Assembly (NCBI RefSeq): GCF_016863335.1
Contig: NZ_BOOR01000056.1
Span: 1-64,000, forward strand
Source: Planotetraspora thailandica
GTDB taxonomy: Bacteria; Actinomycetota; Actinomycetes; Streptosporangiales; Streptosporangiaceae
Direction of reading: 5' to 3'
Length of the DNA: 64,000 bases
Of the stretch, positions 34,778-43,169 are shown piece by piece. Position numbers and translations under genes: made by a program. Below the pieces are notes generated by a model that worked only from the letters and a program-made list of their open reading frames with translations, searched no databases and had not been told where the DNA came from. The first letter of the stretch is position 1. Each line of letters starts with the position of its first letter.

Positions 34778-36777
34778 ATCCTCGCAGCAGACGAGGACGG
34801 CACCGGCAACAGGGCGATGACCCGGGTGCCCCCGCCGTGACCCGCTGCGACCGTCACGCTGCCGCCCAGCTCGTCGGCGCGTTCCCGCATGGAGGCGAGG
34901 CCGACGCCGTCGCGGTGGGGCGACGCGAGGCCGGTCCCGTCATCGGTGATCTCGACCCGCAGCCGGTGTTCGTCCAGGTTCAGCGTGACAGTGCAGGTGC
35001 CGGCGTCGGCATGCCGGACGACGTTGGTCATCGCCTCGGTGACGATCCGGTATGCGGCCACCTCGACGGCCGCGCTGTTCACCGTCAGATCGTCAGGACA
35101 GTCGACCACCACGTGCAGACCTGCCACGCGCAGTGCGGTCGCGTGTTCTCGTACGACTCCGACCAATCCGAGATCGTCGAGAGAAGGCGGACGCAGCCCG
35201 TGGACGACCTGGCGGACATCGGTGACGGACTGGCTGATCAGAGCCTTGATCTTCGAGATCAGCCGGGACGCCTCGGCGTCGAGCGCCCGGTCGGCGAGCA
35301 CGTCGACCTGGAGGCTGGCCGCGGCCAGCAGCGGACCTAAGCCGTCGTGCAGATCCCGCCGGATCCGCAGGCGTTCCTCCTCCCTCGCCCGGACGATGTG
35401 TTCCCTGGACTCGCGCAGGTCCTCGGCGAGGCGAGCCGCCCTGACCGCGATGGCGATCTGCCCGGCGAGGTCGGTGAGCAGTTCCAGCTCGGCGGCGTCG
35501 AAGCGGGCCTGCCCGGAACGGCGGCCGACCAGCAGCGTTCCTTCCTGCCGCCCGTGGCTGATCAGGGGAAGAGCGAGCATGTGTGGGGCGGCGGCGACCT
35601 CGGCGCCGACCAGGACCTGCGCGTGCGGCAGGCGCAGCATCGTGCTGAGAGCGTCGGTGACCGTGCGCAGCAGCTCCTCCAGTGCGTTGGTGCGGGCCAG
35701 TCGTTCAGCGAGATGGGTGAGCACCTGGTAGGGACGACTGCGATCACCGAAGAGCAGTCGGTCCACGACACGCATTAGCCGGTCTTTGACGGGACTCAGC
35801 GAAACCGCCACCACGGCCGTGGCCAGCAGTGAGGCGCTGCGGCTCGGGTCGGGCGCGAGCAGCGTGGACGTGGCCGCGAAGCTCCCGAGGTAGGCCGCGA
35901 TCACCAGCCCCGTGAGCACCGAGTACACGATCGTGCGATCGAGCACGACGGCGATGTCGAACAGGTCGGCCCGTAGGACCGCCACTCCGGTGGCGGCCGG
36001 CAGCGCGGCCACCCCGATGCCTTCCAGGGCGGCCCCGGCCCACTCAGGGGTCCACGCATCCGTCACCAGCCCTGCCACGGTGGTCACGATGAAGACGACG
36101 GCGGCCAACGCGAGCCAGGCGAGCCGGTCCCTGTCCGCCCCGCCCGCACGGCGCCACCGCACGATGATCGACGCCATTCCGATCATGGTGAGGCCGAGCA
36201 GCACGAAGAGCGTGACCGTCGTGACCGCCGGGGCCACCGTTTCGAGCGCGGGTACGCCCAGGGGGTTTTGGGCGTAGTCGTCCTCGAAGACCCGTCCCGG
36301 CGTGACGACGACCGACGTGATGAGGACCGCCAGCGCGGCCGTCGTGGCGTGCAACGCCCACCGCCAGCGCGGCGTCGGCAGTCGCCCGTCGGGATAGAGC
36401 AGCAACGGGTAGGTCGTGGCACACACCCACCCCAGGGCGAACAGCGCATTCTGGACCAGCACCAGCAGCGGTCCCAGCACGGAACCCGGGTGCGTCGCGA
36501 CCATGTGCTGGGAGAGCCCGTCCATGACGGCGGCGCCGTACTGCAGCACGCCCACGGCGAGAAAGAGCCAGCCGACGCGGTTCTCCGGGCGATGCCACGC
36601 GATCAGCCCGCCGACCAGTGGAAAGGCGAGAAATCCGGCGAACCAGATGATGTCCGCGGTCGATGGAGCGTCCACCGCGCTGACCAGCCCCGCGCCGAAC
36701 GCGGTCACGAAGAAGAGGACAACGGATGCGCCGAGCAGACCTGCGGCACTGAAGCGCGACAGCCCGGTGCGGGCCAC
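34774..36777 (-). CDS. TCS9 sensor histidine kinase (long class)
   Basis: A 667-residue kinase. Helices span residues 1-330 (FSAAGLLGASVVLFFVTAFG at the start). A GAF-like segment (about 345-455; LRLPHAQVLVGAEVAAAPHM, LELLTDLAGQIAIAVRAA) precedes the phosphoacceptor helix RRDLHDGLGPLLAAAS (His about 476) and HATPase motifs (EAMTNVVRHADAG, DDGTGLA, GVGLASMRERADELGG). GTG 36777 is chosen because AAGGAG ends exactly six bases before it; ATG 36783 would directly abut that site. The open frame continues far upstream only because of base composition. Divergent partner M7. Confidence 0.92.
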   Translation of the reverse strand: MARTGLSRFSAAGLLGASVVLFFVTAFGAGLVSAVDAPSTADIIWFAGFLAFPLVGGLIAWHRPENRVGWLFLAVGVLQYGAAVMDGLSQHMVATHPGSVLGPLLVLVQNALFALGWVCATTYPLLLYPDGRLPTPRWRWALHATTAALAVLITSVVVTPGRVFEDDYAQNPLGVPALETVAPAVTTVTLFVLLGLTMIGMASIIVRWRRAGGADRDRLAWLALAAVVFIVTTVAGLVTDAWTPEWAGAALEGIGVAALPAATGVAVLRADLFDIAVVLDRTIVYSVLTGLVIAAYLGSFAATSTLLAPDPSRSASLLATAVVAVSLSPVKDRLMRVVDRLLFGDRSRPYQVLTHLAERLARTNALEELLRTVTDALSTMLRLPHAQVLVGAEVAAAPHMLALPLISHGRQEGTLLVGRRSGQARFDAAELELLTDLAGQIAIAVRAARLAEDLRESREHIVRAREEERLRIRRDLHDGLGPLLAAASLQVDVLADRALDAEASRLISKIKALISQSVTDVRQVVHGLRPPSLDDLGLVGVVREHATALRVAGLHVVVDCPDDLTVNSAAVEVAAYRIVTEAMTNVVRHADAGTCTVTLNLDEHRLRVEITDDGTGLASPHRDGVGLASMRERADELGGSVTVAAGHGGGTRVIALLPVPSSSAARM

Positions 36778-36848
36778 GATCATCTCCTTGCGTTCCACGA
36801 CGGTGCTTCCACGACGGTGCGGGAACCATAACGCGGCCCCCGTCCCGT

Positions 36849-36878
36849 CGTCCCGGGACGTTCGTCCCGTGAAGGGAC
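36849..36878. promoter_or_regulatory. Palindromes between TCS9 and M7
   Basis: CGTCCCGGGACG (36849-36860) is a perfect 12-base palindrome. GTCCC(5)GGGAC follows (36864-36878) and another CGTCCCG lies at 36841-36847. This clustered CGTCCCG half-site in the divergent TCS9/M7 region looks like a multi-site operator for a dimeric regulator, most simply RR9 (inference). Confidence 0.5.
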
Positions 36879-36996
36879 AGACGTGGACAAGGGACTCGTG
36901 AGGGCGTCCGACCGTCGTCTTCGGGCCGTCGGACCGAGCAAGGTCATGGGGACGGCGTCGTTGACGATCCGCCGTTCTCACCCACCTGGAGGAAAG

Positions 36997-37704
36997 ATGT
37001 CCACGATCAACGCCGACGCGGCGGTCGAACCGGCGGCCGCGCGGATTTCCGCGCGATCCGCATACGGCACCGCGTCGGTCGCGGCCCTGGCCCTGTTCGC
37101 CTTGATGTTCGGTACATGGGCGCCCGAGTCCCCCGACGTCGGCACCGCCGGTGCCGCCGAAATCCGCGCATGGGCGTCGGAGGCCGCCTCCACGTTGCAG
37201 ATGAATGCCTTCGCCGGAGCGCTCGGTCTCGTCGCGCTGATCGTGCTGACCGGCGCCCTGGCCCGTCTGGCCCGCCGGTTCCTCCCCGAGTCCTCGCTCC
37301 GTGAGGTCATCGTCCTCGGCGGCGGACTGCTCGTCGCGATCAACGCCGTCGTCACCGGTCTCACGTTGCTTTGGCTGCTTTCGGACGTTTCCGCGCTCAA
37401 TGACACGGTGGTGCAGACCTGGTATTCCATGTCGTGGTTCGGCCAGATGCTCGGGGAGATCTCCATCGTCGCCCAGTCGGTGTTGCTGGCAGCGTTCTCG
37501 ATCGCCGCCCTCCGCGGCAGGATCATCAGCCGGTGGATGAGCTGGCTCGGCGTCGTGCTCGCCGCGACCGGTCTGATCAGCATTGTGGGATTGGTCGTGC
37601 CGTCGGCGGTCTTCGACACGGCCTGGCTCGCCGCCCTGTACGGATGGTCCCTCTGGCTGCTGATCGCGTCGATCGTCTTCGGCGTCCGGCGACTGCGGGG
37701 GTAG
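36997..37704 (+). CDS. M7: small polytopic membrane protein of the TCS array
   Basis: A 235-residue protein with about six helices (TASVAALALFALMFGTWA; FAGALGLVALIVLTGALA; VIVLGGGLLVAINAVVTGLT; GEISIVAQSVLLAAFSIA; WLGVVLAATGLISIVGLVV; LYGWSLWLLIASIVFGV). After helix 1 it has an outside loop of about 35 residues (PESPDVGTAGAAEIRAWASE), then a basic turn (RLARRFLPE) after helix 2. The plan matches M1, M3, M4 and M5. TGGAGGAAAG before ATG 36997 is a strong ribosome binding site. Last gene of the array; the terminator-like repeat at 37706 follows at once. Confidence 0.83.
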   Translation: MSTINADAAVEPAAARISARSAYGTASVAALALFALMFGTWAPESPDVGTAGAAEIRAWASEAASTLQMNAFAGALGLVALIVLTGALARLARRFLPESSLREVIVLGGGLLVAINAVVTGLTLLWLLSDVSALNDTVVQTWYSMSWFGQMLGEISIVAQSVLLAAFSIAALRGRIISRWMSWLGVVLAATGLISIVGLVVPSAVFDTAWLAALYGWSLWLLIASIVFGVRRLRG

Positions 37705-37705
37705 C

Positions 37706-37760
37706 CACAGCACCTGAACAGCCCGAACGCCTCGAGCCGAGTACGGCCGGGGCGTTCTGC
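37706..37760 (+). repeat. Terminator-like intergenic repeat, copy A
   Basis: Hairpin GAACGCCTCG (37725-37734) / CGGGGCGTTC (37748-37757) with one G-T pair, preceded by CAGCACCTGAACA. The whole element recurs at 49577-49628. Directly after the M7 stop it probably terminates transcription, but the conserved flank CAGCACCTGAAC outside the stem suggests a dispersed repeat family. Confidence 0.7.
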
Positions 37761-38281
37761 GGCCCGGCTCAGGAGGTGCGCTTGCCGGGCCGGCTGGTCG
37801 ATTGCCTCCGGTCTCACGATGTGTGAACTCCGTCAGCCCTGGGATCTATCTCGAAAGGCACCGAATTGCTTTCGCTCGAGATTGATCTTCGTGCGGCATA
37901 CCAGGACGCCTTTTTCTCTTGCGCGAAATTTAGCAGGGGAACAGCCGATATGGCCGGCCGGCTCTCGGGCCGCATATGCCGAGGATTCAGGGGGATCGGG
38001 CGCTCGCCGTCGAGACTGACGCCTCTGTTTATCGATCGCGGCCAGGGGGACATTGCTGTCGTAATCGCCCATTCCGGGCGAATCAGCGCATTCGGGAGGC
38101 CGACATGTATGGACACCTACCGTATCGCGATTCCGGTCCGGCTCCCCGCATCGGGGGCGTGCGCGGCTGGCAGGCCGACATTCTTCGCGGCCAGTCATAG
38201 CTGAATGAGCCGGGGTACTGCGGCCCGTGCAGGCCGCAGTACCTCGACCATGTCAGGCGGGGCGATGCATTGGGGGCGTTC
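37761..38281. other. Intergenic region of lower GC, with a perfect hairpin
   Basis: About 520 bases without a gene I can support; the part around 37840-38060 is noticeably more AT-rich than its surroundings. Short frames exist on both strands but show no known motif. A perfect hairpin GGTACTGCGGCC (38214-38225), loop CGTGCA, GGCCGCAGTACC (38232-38243) stands about 40 bases before the peptidase gene. It may be a terminator or a leader structure. Confidence 0.5.
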
Positions 38282-40408
38282 GTGGCGCGACTGTCTTACC
38301 CTGCCGCTCGGCGCAGCGATGTGGTGGAGGATCTGTTCGGATTCCGGGTTCCCGATCCCTACCGATGGTTGGAAGACGGCGATGACGCGTGCGTGCGGGA
38401 CTGGGCAACGGCCCAGGATCGTCTCTTTCACACGTATCGCGCCGGATGGCATGACAAGCAGTCGTGGGCGTCCTTGGTGGACCAGATGTCATCCTTCGGC
38501 GTCTCGGAGCCGCCGATGGCGCGTGGTTCGGTCTTGTTCGTCGCCGAGCAGCTCCGTGGGGATGAGCAACGGCGCCTGCTCGTCGTCGACGCCGAGGGGA
38601 ACAGGCGGGCGCTGGTCGATCCGATAGAGATCGATCCGTCCGGCCACACCGGGTTGTATGCCTGGTGGCCGTCGCGCGAGGGCGAACGTGTGGCCGTCCA
38701 GATGGAGGTCGCCGAGCAGCCCGGCAGCGACGTCATGGTGCTGGACGTGCGCACCGGCGAGCCGGTGGACGGGCCGCTGCCACGCGCCCGCAACACCTCG
38801 CTTGCCTGGCTGCCGGGAGGGGACGCGTTCTACTACGTCAGCCGTGTTCCCGATGAGGAGCTGGCCCCTGACGACATGCGTCTGCACCGGCGGGTGAGGT
38901 TGCATCGCATCGGTTCGCCCTGGGAGGCCGACACCGTGGTTTTCGGCGGCGACGACGCCCCCGACCACTATTACGGGCTCACGGTCAGCGCCGACGGCCG
39001 TCATCTGGCGATCACTGCGACGGTCGGGCCCGCCTCGCACAACGATGTGTACGTGGCGGAGCTCATCGATCCGGAAACCCCGCATTTCGTCAAGATCGTG
39101 GACGGGCCCGCCATAGGCGCCCGTGTTCTCCCGCGTTTCCTCGCGGACGGCGATCTGCTGCTGGTAACCGACCATGAGGCCCCGTGCGGCCGCATATGCA
39201 CGGCGCACCGGCACGACACCGACCCGGCTGCATGGCGAACTCTGGTAGCCGAAGATCCCGAGGCTCCCTTGGACGAGTGTCTGGTCCTGGACGACCCGGC
39301 GCTTCCGCAGCCCTTCCTTCTGGTGGCACGCACCCGCCACGGCACCTCCGCCCTGACACTGCATGACCTGGCCAGTGGCCGGCTGCTCGGCGAACTGCCC
39401 CTTCCCGGTGCGGGCGTCGTTTCGTCCCTGCGTACAAAAATCCCGCACGGACGTCACGCATGGTTCAGCTACTGCGACGCGACCACGCCCCCCACCATCT
39501 ATCGCTACGACGCCACGAGCGGAATGACGGAGCAGGAAGCCGGCGCCACAATAGCCGGACATACTCCAGAAATCCGCAGCCACAGCATTCGCTATCAGGC
39601 CGGCGACGGCACCGAGATCACGCTGTTCCTGTTCACCCCGTCTGAAGAACATCAGGGCCCCCGGCCCACTCTCCTTTACGGCTACGGCAGTTTCGGCATG
39701 CCGATGCGCCCATGGTTCTTCCCCATGGCAGCCGCATGGGTCAGCGCCGGCGGCATCTATGCGCTCGCCTGTGTACGCGGGGGAGGCGAAGAAGGCCAAC
39801 GCTGGCACGACGCCGGCCGCGGACCACACAAACACCGCGCAGTGAGCGACTTCAACGACGCCGCGGCCTGGCTCATCGACACCGGTCGAACCACCCGTGA
39901 CCAACTGGCGATCTATGGCCAGTCCGGCGGCGGACTGCTGGTCACCGCCGCCGCCACACAGCGACCGGACCTGTACGCCGCGGTCATCGCCGAAGGCCCG
40001 CTCTGTGACATGGTGCGCTACGAACAATTCGGCCTGGGATGCACATGGACCGACGAATTCGGCACCGCCTCCCAGTCCGAACAACTCCAATGGCTTCTCT
40101 CATACTCGCCTTACCACAACGTCACGCCCGGAGCCCCTTATCCCGCATTCCTCTTCGCCGGCGCGGTAACCGATCTGCAGACTGGAGAGGCCCACGTCAC
40201 CAAAATGTGCGCGGCCCTCCAACACGCCACCAGCAGCGACCGGCCGATTCTCATGCGTCGAGAACCCGACACCGCCCACGCCGCCTTTCCTGCGAGTAAA
40301 GAACGCGCCCTGGCGGCGGACATCCTGGCCTTCGCCGGAAAATACACCGGTCTGTCGCTGGAAAAGCCGACCGAGCGTTTTCGCGAGACTGCCGCAGAGG
40401 CCCACTGA
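38282..40408 (+). CDS. Prolyl oligopeptidase family serine peptidase (S9A)
   Basis: A 708-residue protein. The N-terminus YPAARRSDVVEDLFGFRVPDPYRWLED is the standard prolyl oligopeptidase opening (shown in part). A seven-bladed beta-propeller occupies about residues 70-430 and an alpha/beta-hydrolase domain the rest. The nucleophile motif is YGQSGGGLL (Ser near 548); YGYGSFG and CVRGGGEEGQRWHDAG are the family's S9A signatures. Probable Asp in AVTDLQTGEAH and His in EPDTAHAAF complete the triad; the Asp loop differs from the usual N-D-x-R-V. There is no signal peptide, so it cleaves short proline peptides in the cytoplasm. GTG 38282 follows GGGGG; TTG 38270 is possible. Confidence 0.92.
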   Translation: MARLSYPAARRSDVVEDLFGFRVPDPYRWLEDGDDACVRDWATAQDRLFHTYRAGWHDKQSWASLVDQMSSFGVSEPPMARGSVLFVAEQLRGDEQRRLLVVDAEGNRRALVDPIEIDPSGHTGLYAWWPSREGERVAVQMEVAEQPGSDVMVLDVRTGEPVDGPLPRARNTSLAWLPGGDAFYYVSRVPDEELAPDDMRLHRRVRLHRIGSPWEADTVVFGGDDAPDHYYGLTVSADGRHLAITATVGPASHNDVYVAELIDPETPHFVKIVDGPAIGARVLPRFLADGDLLLVTDHEAPCGRICTAHRHDTDPAAWRTLVAEDPEAPLDECLVLDDPALPQPFLLVARTRHGTSALTLHDLASGRLLGELPLPGAGVVSSLRTKIPHGRHAWFSYCDATTPPTIYRYDATSGMTEQEAGATIAGHTPEIRSHSIRYQAGDGTEITLFLFTPSEEHQGPRPTLLYGYGSFGMPMRPWFFPMAAAWVSAGGIYALACVRGGGEEGQRWHDAGRGPHKHRAVSDFNDAAAWLIDTGRTTRDQLAIYGQSGGGLLVTAAATQRPDLYAAVIAEGPLCDMVRYEQFGLGCTWTDEFGTASQSEQLQWLLSYSPYHNVTPGAPYPAFLFAGAVTDLQTGEAHVTKMCAALQHATSSDRPILMRREPDTAHAAFPASKERALAADILAFAGKYTGLSLEKPTERFRETAAEAH

Positions 40409-40473
40409 GTACGCCTACGGGAATGCGTGGCGTAGGGAAAATCAGCGATTACGCAGTAATTCGTCGAATGAGG

Positions 40474-41706
40474 CTAGGTGGCGAGAGGGAGGCGGAGGAC
40501 GAAGCGGGCGCCCGTCGGGTGGTCGGCGGCGTACAGGTGACCCCCGTAGACCCGCGCGATCTCACGTGCGATGGGCAGGCCGAGCCCGGAGCCACCGGGG
40601 TCCTTGCGACGGGCGTCGTCCAGGCGGCGGAGCCGTTCGAAGATCTTCTCGCGGTCGGCCAGGGCGATGCCGGGTCCGTCGTCGATGACCTCGAGAACCG
40701 CATCCGGCGGGTCCGTGGTGACGATGATCTCGATTGTGGTGGTGGTATGCCGTTCGGCGTTGGCCACCAGGTTGCCCAGAAGCCGGGCCAGTCGGATCCG
40801 GGAGGCGCGCACCATGACCTGTGGATCGGTGCGGGTGTGGACGGCGGCCGTCAGGGGGCGTCGTTCCAGTTCCTCCACGACGAAACGGCCCAGATCGATC
40901 AGTTCGGCGGCGTCGCCGGGCGTCGCGGTGTCCATCCGGGCGAGTTCGAGCAGGTCGGCCACGATCTCATTGAGCCGCTCGGCGTCTCGCAGCAATTTGG
41001 ACAGGATCTCGTGCGTGTCGGTGCTGGGCTCGGAAAGCGCGACCTCCAGTTCGGTCAGGAGCCCGGTGATCGGGTTGCGCAGGTCGTGGGAGGCGTCGAA
41101 GACGAACCGCCGCTGCCGTTCGATGGCCTCTTTCAGAGCCGCCATGGTCTGGCGTTGTTGTCCGGCCGTCCGCTTGAGCCGTTCGTTGAGGTCGTGCAGC
41201 TCGTGGGCGCGGGCGTAGACGTTGGTCGTCACCGCCTCCAGCGCCGTCCGGGTGTCGTCGACTTCGCGTTCGCCGTACCGTCTCAGCTGGTGGAGGAAAT
41301 CGGTGACCTCCTCGACCGTGTGAATGATCAGTTTCACTTCGCCGTCCGGGCCGAGGACGGGCGTGTCGACCGCACTCCAGTACCGCTCCTTGAACACCCC
41401 CGGCCGGCCGGGCGTCTCGACGTCGTACCTTTGCAGTGGCAGGGCGTTTCGCTCGCCGGTGGCCACCACCCGTTGCAGCGAAGCACGCAGAACCTGCATC
41501 CCATGCGCGGCGGGATCGTTGGGAGCGTGCGGATTGTCGGGAAAAGCGGTGAAGGCCAGATGGCCGAGCACGTCAGCCCGGGTCCTCCCCATCACAGCCA
41601 GAAAGGCCTCATTGACCGCCACGATGACGAAATCCGGCGTCAGCACCGCCGCCGGGACCACGAGGGCATCGAACACCATCTTGTAGTCGAGCGCTGAGTC
41701 CATCAC
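40474..41706 (-). CDS. Orphan soluble PAS histidine kinase
   Basis: A 410-residue kinase without membrane segments. A PAS domain (about 5-135; FDALVVPAAVLTPDFVIVAVNEAFLAVMG) is followed by a coiled coil (about 140-205), HisKA with the H-box FDASHDLRNPITGLL and an HATPase domain (NLVANAERHTTT, DDGPGIA, GSGLGLPIAREIARVYGG). This is the classical HisKA type, unlike the HisKA_3 kinases of the array, and no response regulator is adjacent. GTG-ATG at the start follows GGTGAGGTGAGG. A cytoplasmic signal or partner receiver elsewhere is expected. Confidence 0.92.
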   Translation of the reverse strand: MMDSALDYKMVFDALVVPAAVLTPDFVIVAVNEAFLAVMGRTRADVLGHLAFTAFPDNPHAPNDPAAHGMQVLRASLQRVVATGERNALPLQRYDVETPGRPGVFKERYWSAVDTPVLGPDGEVKLIIHTVEEVTDFLHQLRRYGEREVDDTRTALEAVTTNVYARAHELHDLNERLKRTAGQQRQTMAALKEAIERQRRFVFDASHDLRNPITGLLTELEVALSEPSTDTHEILSKLLRDAERLNEIVADLLELARMDTATPGDAAELIDLGRFVVEELERRPLTAAVHTRTDPQVMVRASRIRLARLLGNLVANAERHTTTTIEIIVTTDPPDAVLEVIDDGPGIALADREKIFERLRRLDDARRKDPGGSGLGLPIAREIARVYGGHLYAADHPTGARFVLRLPLAT

Positions 41707-41800
41707 CTCACCTCACCGCCAGTAGCGTGATGGAAATCACAACTTACTACGCGAAAAGTGTGTTGTTGCCATAAAGGCGGTCATATGGGTCTTGCCTGGA

Positions 41801-41822
41801 GAGCAATCGTCAAGAGTTGCGG
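41801..41822. repeat. 22-bp direct repeat, copy 1
   Basis: Matches 42083-42104 at 19 of 22 bases (core GAGCAAT, then GTCAAGA, then TTG). The two copies bracket a fragment that contains the start of a truncated glycosyltransferase gene. On the other strand the core reads CTCTTGACGATTGCTC, which could also be a promoter -35. Confidence 0.5.
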
Positions 41823-41925
41823 GTCCCGCCTCACGTCAGGTTTCGCGTGCAGGCGGTGATCGGGCCAGCCGGTGTCGTGGCCGAACGTCGTGATGAGCAT
41901 CCGGTCGTCGGCGTAGATTCGCGGC

Positions 41926-42082
41926 ATGCGCGTGCCGTTTGCCAGCCTTGCGCCGGCCGGTCACACCTACCCGCTGATCCCGCTCGCGATCGCCGTACGA
42001 GATGCCGGACATGAGGTGTATTTCGCCGCCGGGGAGGCCATGCACGCACCGCTGGCCGCGAACGGACTGCGGCCCTTCCGCC
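41926..42082 (+). pseudogene. 5' fragment of an MGT-type glycosyltransferase gene
   Basis: The first 52 or so codons (MRVPFASLAPAGHTYPLIPL..., HEVYFAAGEA...) are the N-terminal nucleotide-sugar transferase fold of UDP-glycosyltransferase/MGT proteins such as macrolide glycosyltransferases, normally about 400 residues. The frame then runs into the second repeat copy and stops at 42106-42108. The rest of the gene is absent from the window, so this is a truncated remnant. It may have been broken by insertion or deletion at the repeat. Confidence 0.75.
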
Positions 42083-42104
42083 GAGCAATAGTCAAGACTT
42101 GTGG
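42083..42104. repeat. 22-bp direct repeat, copy 2, at the glycosyltransferase break
   Basis: GAGCAATAGTCAAGACTTG and the following TGG begin exactly where similarity to glycosyltransferases ends. Same orientation as 41801-41822, three mismatches. Confidence 0.5.
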
Positions 42105-42115
42105 ATGAAGATCTT

Positions 42116-42301
42116 TTAGGCGGCTTCGGGTTGGGGGTGTTCGTCGGGTCGTTCGACGAGCTTGCCGGCCTCGAACGTGGCGCCGGCGCGGACGAGCGCG
42201 AGGAGTGCTTCTCGAAGGACCCACTCCACGCCAGCGGACTTGACCGCTTCGAGTTCACCATCCTCGGAAGCGGCGGTGCCGGCCAACCGGGACCGGTGAC
42301 C
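42116..42301 (-). pseudogene. Possible 3' fragment of an unidentified gene
   Basis: On the minus strand a frame ending in TAA at 42116 reads ...GELEAVKSAGVEWVLREALL, ALVRAGATFEAGKLVERPDE, HPQPEAA-stop. It looks like a genuine protein C-terminus (helical, regular composition), but no matching N-terminal part continues upstream that I recognise. It may be the tail of a mobile-element or phage-like gene; I do not assign a function. Confidence 0.3.
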
Positions 42302-42588
42302 CACTACACCCGACCAGATCCGTCCCGCCGCAGGTCGCAGGTGGCCGTGGACGGCATTCCCCGTCCGGACAGACGCCTGCAGCGGTCGGGAAGAGCTGGC
42401 CATGGGGTGTGCCGCTGCCCATCCGAGGGTGAAGTCGAGATCCGGTGGGGTGGTGCTCGAGCCCAGCGGAGTGCGCCGTGCTGAGTCCGGCACGCGAGGA
42501 CTACCTGCGGACGCAGATCGCGCACCGATTAGGTTCCCGCGCCGTGCCCGTCTGTACGTGTGAGATCGACTCACGAGAGGCTGGCACG

Positions 42589-43152
42589 ATGCGGAAACTG
42601 ATCTTCGGCATGAACCTGAGCCTGGACGGCTACATCGCCGCGCCCGGCGACGACCTCGGCTGGAGCGTACCGAGCGACGAGCTGTTCCAGTGGTGGTCCG
42701 ACCGGGTGGGGGCGACCGGCCTGGCGCTGTACGGGCGCAAACTGTGGGAGACGATGAGCTCCCACTGGCCGACCGCCGACCAGCAGTCCGGCGCCACACC
42801 GGCGGAGATCGAGTACGCCCGCCGCTGGCGGGACATGCCGAAGGTGGTGTTCTCCTCGACGACCAGCACGGTCGACTGGAACACCCGCCTGGTCACCGGC
42901 GACGCGGTCACCGAGATCACCCGGCTCAAGGCCGAGGACGGCGGCCCCATGGACATCGGCGGCGCCACGCTCGCCGGGGCGGCCATGCGGGCCGGGCTGA
43001 TCGACGAGTACGTGCTGGTCACCCACCCGGTCCTGGTGGGCGGCGGCACGCCGTTCTTTACAGCCCTGGACAGCTGGGTGAACCTGAACCTGGTGGAGAC
43101 GCGGACGTTTCCCGGCGGCGTGGTGCTGACCCGATACGAGACGAGGCGATGA
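42589..43152 (+). CDS. Dihydrofolate reductase family protein (RibD C-terminal domain)
   Basis: A 187-residue protein of the RibD-C/DHFR-like superfamily: MRKLIFGMNLSLDGYIAAPG opening, LYGRKLWETMSSHW, PKVVFSSTT, DIGGATLAGAAMRAGLIDEY and HPVLVGGGTPFF. These NADPH-dependent reductases are common in actinomycetes and their substrates are mostly unknown. ATG 42589 follows GAGAGGCTGGCAC. Single gene, ended by the hairpin at 43361-43385. Confidence 0.92.
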   Translation: MRKLIFGMNLSLDGYIAAPGDDLGWSVPSDELFQWWSDRVGATGLALYGRKLWETMSSHWPTADQQSGATPAEIEYARRWRDMPKVVFSSTTSTVDWNTRLVTGDAVTEITRLKAEDGGPMDIGGATLAGAAMRAGLIDEYVLVTHPVLVGGGTPFFTALDSWVNLNLVETRTFPGGVVLTRYETRR

Positions 43153-43169
43153 GCACGGGCCAGATGCTC

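Noticed and set aside
36883-36996. Upstream extension of M7 from GTG 36883
   Set aside because: Extension is basic and unstructured and would run through promoter palindromes; the strong ribosome binding site supports ATG 36997.
37814-38204. Several frames of 60-120 codons in the low-GC gap after M7
   Set aside because: Frames on both strands overlap, none has a ribosome binding site or recognisable motif, and codon composition is unlike neighbouring genes.
42116-42301. Assignment of the minus-strand tail to a known transposase family
   Set aside because: The tail looks protein-like, but I cannot match it to any family; no terminal inverted repeats or target duplications were found.
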